From: Hypomesus transpacificus
Taxonomy: Eukaryota; Chordata; Actinopteri; Osmeriformes; Osmeridae
Length of the DNA stretch: 64,000 bases
Direction: 5' to 3'
Assembly: GCF_021917145.1 (NCBI RefSeq)
Contig: NC_061065.1
Location: 8,013,314-8,077,313 of the forward strand
Every line of letters starts with the position of its first letter. Position 1 is the stretch's first letter. Below, piece after piece: positions 13,736-25,457 of the stretch. The notes under the pieces were generated by a model. The model did no database searches and had not been told where the DNA came from. It saw only the letters and a list, made by a program, of their open reading frames with translations. The position numbers and the translations under genes are program-made.

Positions 13736-14640
13736 GCGTGCGCAAGTAAAACTCTTCAGCACATCCTTCTTCCGTTCACGGCAAAATATGGTGCCTACTA
13801 GCGGTAAACGAAACAGGATCATAATAATAATAACAATAAACCCTGGGAAGGAAGACTAAGTTGTTTTTTAATGATGCTACACTGTATTATTTTACGTCAC
13901 CTAGATACCTAGCAGTGGCCCAGTTGGGTCGAAGTTTGTGCTAATACAGCAATACCATGTCTTTGCTTGCGTTGTGAGTTCAGTTCTAACGTGGGCTACT
14001 ATAGTATTCAAGTGTGACCTGAGCCAAATAGGATGTTGTCCTTTAATGTCTTTCACTTTAAGAGCACAAAGGAACAGTTAACAGGGACAAGTTTCTATAG
14101 GCTTAGCACCGCAGGTCTTTGTATTATGTGTGTAACTATGTGGGCCTACTAGGCTATGGGCCAACTGGACAAGCTAAGCCAAAATTCCGTAAATAACTAC
14201 AGCTTTCACGTTTGGATTGAAGATGGTGAGGTGCGTGCAATGCTTTGTGAAGTAAATTAATGTCAAATACATTAATTAAGTATGTCTGACTGAATTAGAT
14301 CAGTGTAGTAGGCTACAGTTAGACTATTATCATACGTACTATCTGATAATGGTAGAAATGAGCAGCCCTTTATTCCATCATTCATCCATCTTGTTCTTTA
14401 CATGCATAACGTTTGACATTATAGTTCTTAAAAGTAGTTTGTTAATGCATACTAAAGAACTACAAGAAATGCCATATTAGATGAACATGAATACGTTATG
14501 AATTTCACAGTAGAGTTATACGTTAATAATCGTGATTTTAAAGCATTGGTGCTGTACAATTTAAGATAACGCGTTATGGTTATTTCAGACGTTATCACTT
14601 TATTTCTGACGTTGTGGTCCTCCCTCACTTAGCCAGTGCA
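13736..14640. other. rps29-mgat2 intergenic region
   Basis: Spacer between the divergently transcribed rps29 and mgat2. It holds a GCGCGTGCGCA-rich stretch just upstream of rps29 and otherwise AT-rich DNA. No further gene is seen. Confidence 0.6.
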
Positions 14641-15718
14641 TTGTGGGAGACTTGCAAGCGGCCAGGCAACCAGGCAGCAAGCAGTCGTTCCGTAGTTGGT
14701 ATTTTCAGCCAGCCCTAGCTTACTGTTGGATGGCGTTTTTTATCCAGACATCTGGAGCTGGATAAAAGGAATGGAGGAGAATGAATCTTTGACGTATATT
14801 CTTGGTTGAATTTTGGTGACGAAGCCGCACTCTACGTTACCGTTTTTTGGTAATTATTAAAATCTTTATTTACACTTGAGTTTGCAACACTGCTGGCAAC
14901 GATTAATTATTTTGGGGGTGGGGGGCGCAACCGAAGAGGCTCTTGTTGTAAATAGCTAACACTAGCTACGTCGTCACTCAGCTCAATAGTTTGGCGTACT
15001 GGGTGTTTCATCTTGCTAAGGAACATTAGCTTGGTTATAACGTTTGAATACAGTACAGTTGTCTTCCGTAGCTATTCTGTAGCTCGAATACGCTGCCATA
15101 TCATTTGCTCGGAAGCGCCGTGAGTGGGCTGATTGTAGTGACTTGCCAAACGATTTTACATTGAAGGAAGGAACGCTTCAGTGTAGAATAATTTACATAT
15201 GGTTAGCTAGATTGTCAACGTCAGCTAGATGGCTGACGACCACGATTTCCTCATCGCATGTTATGTACATTGCTAGCTATTTAGCTAGATATCCTATCGG
15301 AAAGTAACGGCAAATATTTCAATTAAATGCATGTTGCACAGGTCTGTTGCACAGCACCCTTTTACAGCAAATTATTAGTTACTTTATTCCTGTATTGTTC
15401 TGTGCTAGTATACCATTTGTCGTCTCAGTATGCAATTCATGTCGACTTAATGTAGTACAGTTCTTTCCATTTTATGAATCTACATGGATTGTTAAAGGGG
15501 CCAATAGAGATGGGAGTAAATATAGCGGAAACAAAGTGGAATTTTGGTATTATCAACAACTTAAATTATATATTTTCAACTGTGGGGTAGGGAATCTCGT
15601 AAAATGTGTATAGGACACCCGATTTCTTGATTTATGTATGTTTGGTATTATTATGTACCTAACTTAAGCTACACAACTGAAACATAACAACATCTCCCCT
15701 TTTCCCTTTTTATTTCAG
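14641..15718 (+). other. mgat2: probable mgat2 5' UTR exon and intron
   Basis: GC-richer DNA near 14640-14860 is a likely promoter and first noncoding exon. A good acceptor (pyrimidine tract and TTTATTTCAG) ends at 15718, about 250 bp before the mgat2 ATG. Possible donors include GGTAATT near 14850; I cannot choose between them without transcripts. Confidence 0.45.
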
Positions 15719-15967
15719 TGATTACATGCACACCACTACCCAGCTGCCTACCAGCAACCAACATGCCTTATGGGATATTCATCTGGCATCATTGACATTC
15801 CAGAACAATCCATGTTTACATTCCAAAAGTTGGCCTAAGTGTCAATTTAATTTCCGAAGAGTATCAAAACCAGCTGTCCGGCCCAGCACAACCCATTAGC
15901 AATCATAAAACCGACCTTTCCGTTTCTCTACAATCAACTCCTCTCCCTTCCCAAGGGACTGCCTATC

Positions 15968-16117
15968 ATGAGATTCCGAATCTACAAGAGGAAGGTGGTG
16001 ATTCTGACACTGGTGGTGGTCATCTGTGGGCTGGCATTCTGGAGCAGTGGAAAGCAGAAGAAGAGTAACAGCACATCTGTCCCTAAAGAAGTGGAGCCTG
16101 TGAAAAGAAGCAGTAGC

Positions 16118-16151
<34 letters not shown>

Positions 16152-17377
16152 ACCAGGTACAGGTCACACCAGTGGTCAGTAAGGTACCCCCACCTGTCAT
16201 CCCTGCTGCGATTGCCAACGAGACTCACCAGGAGAAGGTAAAGGAGAAGGAGAAAGTGTTGAAGCCGGATGTAGACAACACCACCTTGGTATACCGTGGC
16301 ATTGTGTTCCAGCTCAACTTTGACCAGATCGTGAGAAACGAGGAGAAGTTCAAGACGGTCAGACATAAAGATGATCTGGTCGTTGTGGTCCAAGTGCACA
16401 ATAGACCCGACTACTTGAAACTGCTTGTGGAGAGTCTGAGGAAGGCCGAGGGCATTGAGAGGGTGCTGTTGGTGTTCAGCCATGATTTCTGGTCCCCGGA
16501 GGTCAACCAGGTGGTGGCCTCAGTTGATTTCTGTCAGGTCCTTCAGATCTTCTTTCCATTCAGCATACAACTCTACCCCCAGGAGTTCCCTGGTAATGAC
16601 CCCAAAGACTGCCCCAGAGACATTTCCAAGACAGAAGCCTTAAAGCTGGGTTGCATCAATGCAGAGTACCCTGACTCGTTCGGACACTACCGCGAAGCCA
16701 AGTTCTCCCAGACCAAACACCACTGGTGGTGGAAGCTGCATTTTGTTTGGGACAGAGTCAGGGCTATGAAGGACCACAATGGTCTGGTCCTGCTGATTGA
16801 AGAGGACCACTTCCTGTCACCTGATTTCATCCACACCCTGAAGCTGATGACAGTCCTGAAGACAGAGCAGTGCCCTGACTGTGACATCCTGTCTATGGGG
16901 AGTTACACCCACATTGGCTACTCCGGCAAAGCCAACAAGGTGGAGGTGAAAGCCTGGAAGTCTACTGAGCACAACATGGGGATGGCTCTGGGCAGAGCCA
17001 CCTATCAGAAGCTCATCCACTGTACTGATGCTTTTTGCACTTATGATGACTACAACTGGGACTGGTCGCTGCAGCACCTGACTGTTACCTGCCTGCCCTC
17101 CTACTGGAAGGTGATGGTGTGCGAGGCTCCTAGGATCTTCCACGCTGGGGACTGTGGCATGCACCACAAGAAGGCAGTGTGCATGCCGGCCAGCCAGAAA
17201 ATCAAGATAGAGAACATTCTCCAGAGCAGTGGAAACCAGCTGTTTCCAAAGAACCTCTTGATAACTAAGAGACTTCCCGCCCCTGGTGTTGGAGGTGTGG
17301 CCCCCCATGTGAAGAACGGAGGTTGGGGGGATATTAGGGACCATGAACTCTGCAAGAGCTACCTTCGATTACAGTGA
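15968..17377 (+). CDS. mgat2: alpha-1,6-mannosyl-glycoprotein 2-beta-N-acetylglucosaminyltransferase
   Basis: GlcNAc-transferase II (family GT16) adds beta-1,2-GlcNAc to the alpha-1,6 mannose arm of N-glycans in the Golgi, opening the way to complex bi-antennary glycans. The 469-aa frame is uninterrupted, as in vertebrates where the coding region is one exon (human protein 447 aa). It shows a short cytosolic tail, a type II membrane anchor (about residues 10-27, ILTLVVVICGLAFW) and a stem with a poly-Ser run (48-62). The catalytic domain carries VQVHNRPDYL (142-151) and the acidic metal-site motif IEEDH (E279, E280, D281), followed by many cysteines expected to form disulfides. Sequons lie at N34, N85 and N105. 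The start is the first in-frame ATG giving the basic tail and anchor. The poly-Ser run is encoded by an AGT/AGC microsatellite and may vary in length. AATAAA-type signals lie near 17443 and 17497. Confidence 0.96.
16106..16151 (+). repeat. AGY trinucleotide repeat inside mgat2
   Basis: About 15 AGC/AGT codons encode the serine run in the luminal stem. Being in triplets, length changes keep frame. Confidence 0.9.
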
Positions 17378-17529
17378 CCTTATTACAACTCTTATTATTA
17401 TCATCTCTTTTGCATCCTCTTTAAAGAAAAGAAAGCCTTTTAAAAATAAATCTTTATGGACTATTCTTCATATTGCCTGTTTTACTGGACTGTTCCAAAT
17501 AAAAAAAAGTATGTTTGGTTTGGGCTTTT

Positions 17530-19459
17530 TTGTTCCTAGTTTCTTTGTTACTTATAATGATGAGGTAAGATCTTCAGTGTTATATGCCAATGTAAACCAC
17601 GTAGCACATTAGTAATTAGAATAGGTGTCTATAATAAGTGAAATTCATCTTGGAGGTTGTAAATTGGAGGCAGAACTGCAGGTTGGAGCAGTTGTAAATC
17701 AGTGCACTTCACAGTCCCTCTGTGCATGCATAATTAATTTTGAGGTATTTTTAACTCATAAAATTGTCAAGATCAAAGTGGATCCACAGAGATACCTCGT
17801 CCCCATTTAAAATATCTAATTTGGCTTATTCTCCACAGGTTTACATGTCTGATCCGGATATCGTTTCTGTGATCAGTGAGATCCTATCAAGTACTGATGC
17901 TGTGTGTATTACATCATTAACTAGCTGTAACTCCACAGCATCTAAGCTATTTATATCAGGTTTCTTCTTGAGGCTGCACGTTAAGCTTCCTCTGCCCAAC
18001 CATGTCATCACAGTGAAGTGGTCTTAGTCAATATCAATTCACAGATAACGCACGGAAGTCCCTAGCTGGATTTACCAGATACAGACACAAGTTTCTCCTT
18101 ATTCTTTGTGTTTGCGTGGTAAGGGAGTGCCTTTACATTTTAAGAACTCAAGAGTCCAGAGCTCAGTATTGACTGTTTCCTCAGAGGGTCGTGCTCAGTG
18201 GCTTTACTGAGGCAGCATTGATTTTCCCCTCCCTCAGGGGCCATGTTGTAAAGCAAGGCCAGACTTTCTGTTCCAAGACCTGGAATAACTGCTAACCCTC
18301 CAGTCTCCCCCCAACTCTATCCATATTATTAATTATTCACAATATCAAGTGTTGATGTTGCACCCTTTGCACGTCCTGAACAATAGAAGAAACCGACATT
18401 TGGCTGTGTTTATCATGATGCGTACTTGTATAAGCAAAATGATCCACAGATAAATAGATGCATAAAAAATATCCACATTTTCCATGGTCTATTTGATGGA
18501 TATATAGAAGTTGCATTTCATCAGAACATAAAATACACAGGTCAGGAAGCAGTTCCCTTTTCTGTTATGGCCTTTTGTAACGGCAAATGACAGCGCTCTG
18601 GGATGCTGAGTGACCATGTGACTAGTGAATTTTACTCACATCATGACTGAGCCTAATAATCAGCTTTGCATTTCTTATGGGTTGGCTTTTGCCCAGAACA
18701 GGTATCTATAGTGATTCAGTGTTGGTTTTAGGTTCGAGACAAAAGCCACATTGGTTGAGTATTCTTTTACCATCCATTAATATCCATTACAGACTACGAG
18801 AAATAAGGTGTCCAGGAAGCAAATAAGTCATTTGCATTCCAATCTTATGAGTTTTGTCTGTTTTGAGTTGTATTAATGTTGTATAACATTGTTGTGTTAC
18901 AGCCTCTCAATCGAGAACAACCATGCTTTCAACAGCCCAAAGCTTTTACGTTTCTGAGTGGCTATACTTATAAATCATTGATGACCACTGCACACTGCTG
19001 TATAAATAGGTCAATACGGAAGCATATACACATGAGAGAATTTCACTGGATGAGTAATACAGCTTAGAGAAACGGTTCATTCTGTTCTCAGACTCAAGAA
19101 AGACCCATATCCTATTATGCATTCTCTTGCAGGTTGTTGCTTTGGACCAACTGACTGTTTTTGGTGCACAGTATGATCTAATGTTTGCAACTGTCCTACC
19201 CAACACTCACAAATACACATTTAACACTGACCATCACCCATCAAGATCTACTTAACAGCAACGTGAAAATATGAAAAGTAAATGGTTAATATAACCTCAT
19301 TCCAGGAATTATTTAGACACATACAGGCCTCTTTTGATTTAGGTAGTGCATTAGGTTCGTATGAGACATTTACTTGACTCCAATCTGGATTTACACCCAC
19401 TCAGTGTAATAGAACATTGATTTGTGCTTCCTGGAGGAGAGTTAGCTGTCAGTGGTGGA
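17530..19459. other. gene-free region downstream of mgat2
   Basis: AT-rich intergenic sequence. Open frames of 60-87 codons show no recognisable family and no flanking splice logic. Nothing else is supported. Confidence 0.6.
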
Positions 19460-20385
19460 CAGGGGCGGTGCGTCCCATTGGGCAAGTCGGGTGGTTGCCC
19501 AGGGCCTCGTCGTATTTACGATTTTTTGTTTATTATTAAAATAAATCACTTGTCATTGCAAACAAATGACAATTCAAATTAGGCATGAAAACACAATTCT
19601 ATAATTCTATTCTTTAGAGCTACATTTTATCTTTGAAATCCATCATGGATCATATGATTCAGGTCAAATGACGTTTCTGTCAGGGTGGTGTGGTGGAGTG
19701 TGTATGATTGCGGGGAAATTAAAAGATTTCAAAGTGGCAGTGAAAAAATTCATAAGAAAAAGGAGGAGGAGAAGTTAAGGGAGAAATGACCTAAGCTAAC
19801 GCAGTTTTTCCAATCAAAGAATGCGTCCGTGGAAGACATTTCTGATAATGTTTCAAGTGCTGCTGGGCCAGGTTTAGCTATTGCTAGCAGACAAACAGTC
19901 ACTTTAACAGCAACTAGCCCTCCCTGCCTTGCTTCTAAAAACGATGAGCCATCATCATGTACTACATCTGCCCATATCCCTGACACTGACCCCTGCACTG
20001 AGGAGGCACATGATACTGTCATGGTCATCACACTCATTTACTCACTTTCTCACACTCACTCTCTCTTCTCACTCTCTCTTCTCACTCTCTCTCTCACTCT
20101 CTCTCTTCTCTCTCTCTTCTCTCTTTCTCTCTCTCTTTCTTACTCACACACACACACATAGTAACACATGTTAAAGTCAGCCGTTTTGCTGTAAAGTTAA
20201 TCATTATGAAGTAAATAATTGTTTACATGTTTCCATTCACAATAAATGTAAATTTCACATAACATGGCTCATTAAGTGTGTGTGTGCCTGGGTGTGTGTG
20301 GGGTTGGAGGGGATTGGTGCTTTGGGGGGGGGGGGGGGGGAATTGTTCTTTGCCCAGGGCCTCCAATTAGCCAAAACCACCCCTG
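19460..20385 (+). mobile_element. hAT-like element remnant with transposase-like fragment
   Basis: The left end is CAGGGGCGGTGCG followed by TTGCCCAGGGCC. The right end, on the minus strand, is CAGGGGTGGTTTTGG followed by GGCCCTGGGCAA, so the termini are inverted repeats with an inner shared motif. Flanks GTGGTGGA (19452-19459) and GTACTGGA (20386-20393) match at 6 of 8. Inside, 19719-20030 in shifted or broken frames encodes a Lys/Glu-rich then Ser-rich stretch resembling the N-terminal region of ZMYM1/hAT-type transposase-like proteins. The rest is replaced by CT repeats (20040-20160) and a G17 run (20324-20340). I judge it an internally deleted, inactive copy. Confidence 0.65.
20040..20160. 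repeat. CT/CA microsatellite
   Basis: Interrupted CACT/CTCT repeat ending in (CA)n, inside the hAT-like remnant. Confidence 0.9.
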
Positions 20386-20393
20386 GTACTGGA

Positions 20394-21014
20394 GAGACTC
20401 TTACCTGTGATGAGACATTGTCCATGAGAGGGACGCAGTGTGTCCTCAAGTCTGGCGGGCTTGCCTCCCCTCAGGCCCCCAGTGGTGGAACAACAGATCT
20501 GCAAAGAGAACGGCCGAATCCAAGTTTCTCATCACAGACACAATTTATAGGGTAAGTAAAGGTATTGGAAAGCTTGAAATCAACTTTACACAACTCTCCC
20601 AACATTTCTTCAAATGTCTGTGATAAAAACTGATGCTAATGACTTTACGCTGCCTGCTTGCAGCAAGAAGGTCCTGGATTCGATTCCTGCTTGGGGCCTG
20701 TCATCGCTCAGGAGGCAGTAGGAGCTAAATCTTTTTTTGCGTTTTGGACGTCCATATGGACGTCCATAGACTGGGCCATATCCCGGTCCTTTCGATGTGG
20801 ATTTTGCATGTTCTCTGCGGGCATGCGTGGGTTCCAAAAAGAACCCTAATGAATAATGTTATTTTTCTTCTTCAACTTGACGAGCTGATCAAATGTTTAA
20901 TGGAATTGAGTTGTCATTATGAACATACCTGCATGAATGTTGTTGTGATTCATCTGTAATTTATTAAAAAAATTGCACACAAAACTACCGATCTGGTAGC
21001 CAACGAATGAGCAG
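20394..21014. other. left flank of the SRP RNA array
   Basis: About 20640-20840 resembles a dispersed teleost repeat (the GGTCCTGGATTCGATTCC segment with its tRNA B-box-like core, then GCATGTTCTCTGCGGGC), interrupted by a 22-bp palindrome at 20745-20766. No gene is seen. Similarity to the array starts abruptly at 21015. Confidence 0.5.
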
Positions 21015-21022
21015 TGACGTCA
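21015..21022 (+). promoter_or_regulatory. ATF/CREB site of SRP RNA copy 1
   Basis: TGACGTCA at -49 from the RNA start. The human 7SL promoter is known to use an ATF/CREB site near -50 together with internal Pol III elements, so position and sequence both fit. Copy 1 lacks one C in the ATGGCCCACACC segment between site and start, hence 1 bp closer. Confidence 0.85.
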
Positions 21023-21063
21023 CATGAAATCAACTCATGGCCACACCTGCAGCTTCAGATCTC

Positions 21064-21362
21064 GCCGGACACGGTGGCGCGTGCCTGTAATCCAAGTTGC
21101 CGGGAGGCTGAGGTTGTCGGATCGAATGAGCCTGGGGTTTGTGGGATGCAGTCCGCTATGTCGAACGGGTGTCCAGACTAAGTTCGGTATCGATATGGTG
21201 CTCCTGGGGGAGCCCGGGACTACCAGGTCGTCTAAGGAGAGGTGTACCGGCCCAGGTCGGAAACGGAGCAGGTCAAAGCCCCCGTACCGTCCAGTAGTGG
21301 GTTAGCGCCTGTGAATAGACGCTGCAGCTCAGCCTGGGCAATACTTCGGAACCCAAACTTTT
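21064..21362 (+). ncRNA. rn7sl: SRP (7SL) RNA, copy 1
   Basis: 7SL RNA is the scaffold of the signal recognition particle, which binds signal peptides and targets ribosomes to the ER. The 299-nt sequence starts GCCGGACACGGTGGCGCG and carries the Alu-domain TGTAAT turn (23-28), which contacts SRP9/14. Helix 6 is at about 133-164. Helix 8 (about 186-212, CCAGGTCGGAAACGGAGCAG) is nearly identical to human. The GTGAATAG strand closes the S domain and a TTTT Pol III terminator ends the gene. Haplotype H1. A C-to-A change precedes the T-run (CCCAAACTTTT). Its spacer is an older type with TTGCGTTGATAAAT and TTAATCCTTGG. Confidence 0.95.
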
Positions 21363-21598
21363 AATTCTTCTCCGTTGCGTTGATAAATAAAACAACAGTT
21401 CCTTTCGTTGCTTATTATGTCACAGAGAAGATCCAAAACGACAGGCTGTTAATCCTTGGGGGTTTCATAGAACCTCACGTTCCCAAAAAGGCTGGCCTAA
21501 CACACTTGATTTCATTTATTTAGAATGCACTGAATACAGACCAGAGAATTCGACTCAAGACAAATGAATAGGCTGTCCAGAATGTAGCCCATTCTCGA

Positions 21599-21606
21599 TG
21601 ACGTCA
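21599..21606 (+). promoter_or_regulatory. ATF/CREB site, typical of array units
   Basis: TGACGTCA at -50 to -43 of copy 2. The same octamer at the same offset precedes copies 3-41, in the context CTCGATGACGTCACATG. Confidence 0.88.
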
Positions 21607-21648
21607 CATGAAATCAACTCATGGCCCACACCTGCAGCTTCAGATCTC

Positions 21649-21947
21649 GCCGGACACGGTGGCGCGTGCCTGTAATCCAAGTTGCCGGGAGGCTGAGGTT
21701 GTCGGATCGAATGAGCCTGGGGTTTGTGGGATGCAGTCCGCTATGTCGAACGGGTGTCCAGACTAAGTTCGGTATCGATATGGTGCTCCTGGGGGAGCCC
21801 GGGACTACCAGGTCGTCTAAGGAGAGGTGTACCGGCCCAGGTCGGAAACGGAGCAGGTCAAAGCCCCCGTACCGTCCAGTAGTGGGTTAGCGCCTGTGAA
21901 TAGACGCTGCAGCTCAGCCTGGGCAATACTTCGGAACCCAACCTTTT
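21649..21947 (+). ncRNA. rn7sl: SRP RNA, copy 2
   Basis: H1, 299 nt. Its spacer is of the same older type as that of copy 1 (TTGCGTTGATAAAT, TTAATCC). Confidence 0.96.
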
Positions 21948-22233
21948 AATTCTTCTCCGTTGCGTTGATAAATAAAACAACAGTTCCTTTCGTTGCTTAT
22001 TATGTCACAGAGAAGATCCAAAACGACAGGCTGTTAATCCTTGGGGGTTTCATAGAACCTCACGTTCCCAAAAAGGCTGGCCTAACACACTTGATTTCAT
22101 TTATTTAGAATGCACTGAATACAGACCAGAGAATTCGACTCAAGACAAATGAATAGGCTGTCCAGAATGTAGCCCATTCTCGATGACGTCACATGAAATC
22201 AACTCATGGCCCACACCTGCAGCTTCAGATCTC

Positions 22234-22532
22234 GCCGGACACGGTGGCGCGTGCCTGTAATCCAAGTTGCCGGGAGGCTGAGGTTGTCGGATCGAATGAG
22301 CCTGGGGTTTGTGGGATGCAGTCCGCTATGTCGAACGGGTGTCCAGACTAAGTTCGGTATCGATATGGTGCTCCTGGGGGAGCCCGGGACTACCAGGTCG
22401 TCTAAGGAGAGGTGTACCGGCCCAGGTCGGAAACGGAGCAGGTCAAAGCCCCCGTACCGTCCAGTAGTGGGTTAGCGCCTGTGAATAGACGCTGCAGCTC
22501 AGCCTGGGCAATACTTCGGAACCCAACCTTTT
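22234..22532 (+). ncRNA. rn7sl: SRP RNA, copy 3
   Basis: H1. The spacer has TTGTGTTGATAAAT and private changes CCAAATAGG and TTATTTGGAATGC. Confidence 0.96.
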
Positions 22533-22818
22533 AATTCTTCTCCGTTGTGTTGATAAATAAAACAACAGTTCCTTTCGTTGCTTATTATGTCACAGAGAAG
22601 ATCCAAAACGACAGGCTATTCATCTTTGGGGGTTTCATAGAACCTCACGTTCCCAAATAGGCTGGCCTAACACACTTGATTTCATTTATTTGGAATGCAC
22701 TGAATACAGACCAGAGAATTCGACTCAAGACAAATGAATAGGCTGTCCAGAATGTAGCCCATTCTCGATGACGTCACATGAAATCAACTCATGGCCCACA
22801 CCTGCAGCTTCAGATCTC

Positions 22819-23117
22819 GCCGGACACGGTGGCGCGTGCCTGTAATCCAAGTTGCCGGGAGGCTGAGGTTGTCGGATCGAATGAGCCTGGGGTTTGTGGG
22901 ATGCAGTCCGCTATGTCGAACGGGTGTCCAGACTAAGTTCGGTATCGATATGGTGCTCCTGGGGGAGCCCGGGACTACCAGGTCGTCTAAGGAGAGGTGT
23001 ACCGGCCCAGGTCGGAAACGGAGCAGGTCAAAGCCCCCGTACCGTCCAGTAGTGGGTTAGCGCCTGTGAATAGACGCTGCAGCTCAGCCTGGGCAATACT
23101 TCGGAACCCAACCTTTT
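22819..23117 (+). ncRNA. rn7sl: SRP RNA, copy 4
   Basis: H1. Last unit with the TTGATAAAT spacer; later units have TTGATCAAT. Confidence 0.96.
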
Positions 23118-23403
23118 AATTCTTCTCCGTTGTGTTGATAAATAAAACAACAGTTCCTTTCGTTGCTTATTATGTCACAGAGAAGATCCAAAACGACAGG
23201 CTATTCATCTTTGGGGGTTTCATAGAACCTCACGTTCCCAAAAAGGCTGGCCTAACACACTTGATTTCATTTATTTAGAATGCACTGAATACAGACCAGA
23301 GAATTCGACTCAAGACAAATGAATAGGCTGTCCAGAATGTAGCCCATTCTCGATGACGTCACATGAAATCAACTCATGGCCCACACCTGCAGCTTCAGAT
23401 CTC

Positions 23404-23702
23404 GCCGGACACGGTGGCGCGTGCCTGTAATCCAAGTTGCCGGGAGGCTGAGGTTGTCGGATCGAATGAGCCTGGGGTTTGTGGGACGCAGTCCGCTATG
23501 TCGAACGGGTGTCCAGACTAAGTTCGGTATCGATATGGTGCTCCTGGGGGAGCCCGGGACTACCAGGTCGTCTAAGGAGAGGTGTACCGGCCCAGGTCGG
23601 AAACGGAGCAGGTCAAAGCCCCCGTACCGTCCAGTAGTGGGTTAGCGCCTGTGAATAGACGCTGCAGCTCAGCCTGGGCAATACTTCGGAACCCAACCTT
23701 TT
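23404..23702 (+). ncRNA. rn7sl: SRP RNA, copy 5
   Basis: H2, followed by the first class A spacer. Confidence 0.96.
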
Positions 23703-23988
23703 AATTCTTCTCCGTTGTGTTGATCAATAAAACAACCGTTCCTTTGGTTGCTTATTATGTCACAGAGAAGATCCAAAACGACAGGCTATTCACCTTTGGG
23801 GGTTTCATAGAACCTCACGTTCCCAAAAAGGCTGGCCTAACACACTTGATGTCATTTATTCAGGATGCACTGAATACAGACCAGAGAATTCGACTCAAGA
23901 CAAATGAATAGGCTGTCCAGAATGTAGCCCATTCTCGATGACGTCACATGAAATCAACTCATGGCCCACACCTGCAGCTTCAGATCTC

Positions 23989-24287
23989 GCCGGACACGGT
24001 GGCGCGTGCCTGTAATCCAAGTTGCCGGGAGGCTGAGGTTGTCGGATCGAATGAGCCTGGGGTTTGTGGGACGCAGTTCGCTATGTCGAACGGGTGTCCA
24101 GACTAAGTTCGGTATCGATATGGTGCTCCTGGGGGAGCCCGGGACTACCAGGTCGTCTAAGGAGAGGTGTACCGGCCCAGGTCGGAAACGGAGCAGGTCA
24201 AAGCCCCCGTACCGTCCAGTAGTGGGTTAGCGCCTGTGAATAGACGCTGCAGCTCAGCCTGGGCAATACTTCGGAACCCAACCTTTT
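23989..24287 (+). ncRNA. rn7sl: SRP RNA, copy 6
   Basis: First H3 copy; spacer A. Confidence 0.96.
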
Positions 24288-24573
24288 AATTCTTCTCCGT
24301 TGTGTTGATCAATAAAACAACCGTTCCTTTGGTTGCTTATTATGTCACAGAGAAGATCCAAAACGACAGGCTATTCACCTTTGGGGGTTTCATAGAACCT
24401 CACGTTCCCAAAAAGGCTGGCCTAACACACTTGATGTCATTTATTCAGGATGCACTGAATACAGACCAGAGAATTCGACTCAAGACAAATGAATAGGCTG
24501 TCCAGAATGTAGCCCATTCTCGATGACGTCACATGAAATCAACTCATGGCCCACACCTGCAGCTTCAGATCTC

Positions 24574-24872
24574 GCCGGACACGGTGGCGCGTGCCTGTAA
24601 TCCAAGTTGCCGGGAGGCTGAGGTTGTCGGATCGAATGAGCCTGGGGTTTGTGGGACGCAGTCCGCTATGTCGAACGGGTGTCCAGACTAAGTTCGGTAT
24701 CGATATGGTGCTCCTGGGGGAGCCCGGGACTACCAGGTCGTCTAAGGAGAGGTGTACCGGCCCAGGTCGGAAACGGAGCAGGTCAAAGCCCCCGTACCGT
24801 CCAGTAGTGGGTTAGCGCCTGTGAATAGACGCTGCAGCTCAGCCTGGGCAATACTTCGGAACCCAACCTTTT
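24574..24872 (+). ncRNA. rn7sl: SRP RNA, copy 7
   Basis: H2; spacer A. Confidence 0.96.
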
Positions 24873-25158
24873 AATTCTTCTCCGTTGTGTTGATCAATAA
24901 AACAACCGTTCCTTTGGTTGCTTATTATGTCACAGAGAAGATCCAAAACGACAGGCTATTCACCTTTGGGGGTTTCATAGAACCTCACGTTCCCAAAAAG
25001 GCTGGCCTAACACACTTGATGTCATTTATTCAGGATGCACTGAATACAGACCAGAGAATTCGACTCAAGACAAATGAATAGGCTGTCCAGAATGTAGCCC
25101 ATTCTCGATGACGTCACATGAAATCAACTCATGGCCCACACCTGCAGCTTCAGATCTC

Positions 25159-25457
25159 GCCGGACACGGTGGCGCGTGCCTGTAATCCAAGTTGCCGGGA
25201 GGCTGAGGTTGTCGGATCGAATGAGCCTGGGGTTTGTGGGACGCAGTCCGCTATGTCGAACGGGTGTCCAGACTAAGTTCGGTATCGATATGGTGCTCCT
25301 GGGGGAGCCCGGGACTACCAGGTCGTCTAAGGAGAGGTGTACCGGCCCAGGTCGGAAACGGAGCAGGTCAAAGCCCCCGTACCGTCCAGTAGTGGGTTAG
25401 CGCCTGTGAATAGACGCTGCAGCTCAGCCTGGGCAATACTTCGGAACCCAACCTTTT
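25159..25457 (+). ncRNA. rn7sl: SRP RNA, copy 8
   Basis: H2; spacer B with one extra C (CATCCTTTGGG), which makes this unit 586 bp. Confidence 0.96.

Noticed and set aside
15896-16483. 195-codon minus-strand frame opposite mgat2
   Set aside because: Antisense shadow of the mgat2 coding exon and its AGY repeat.
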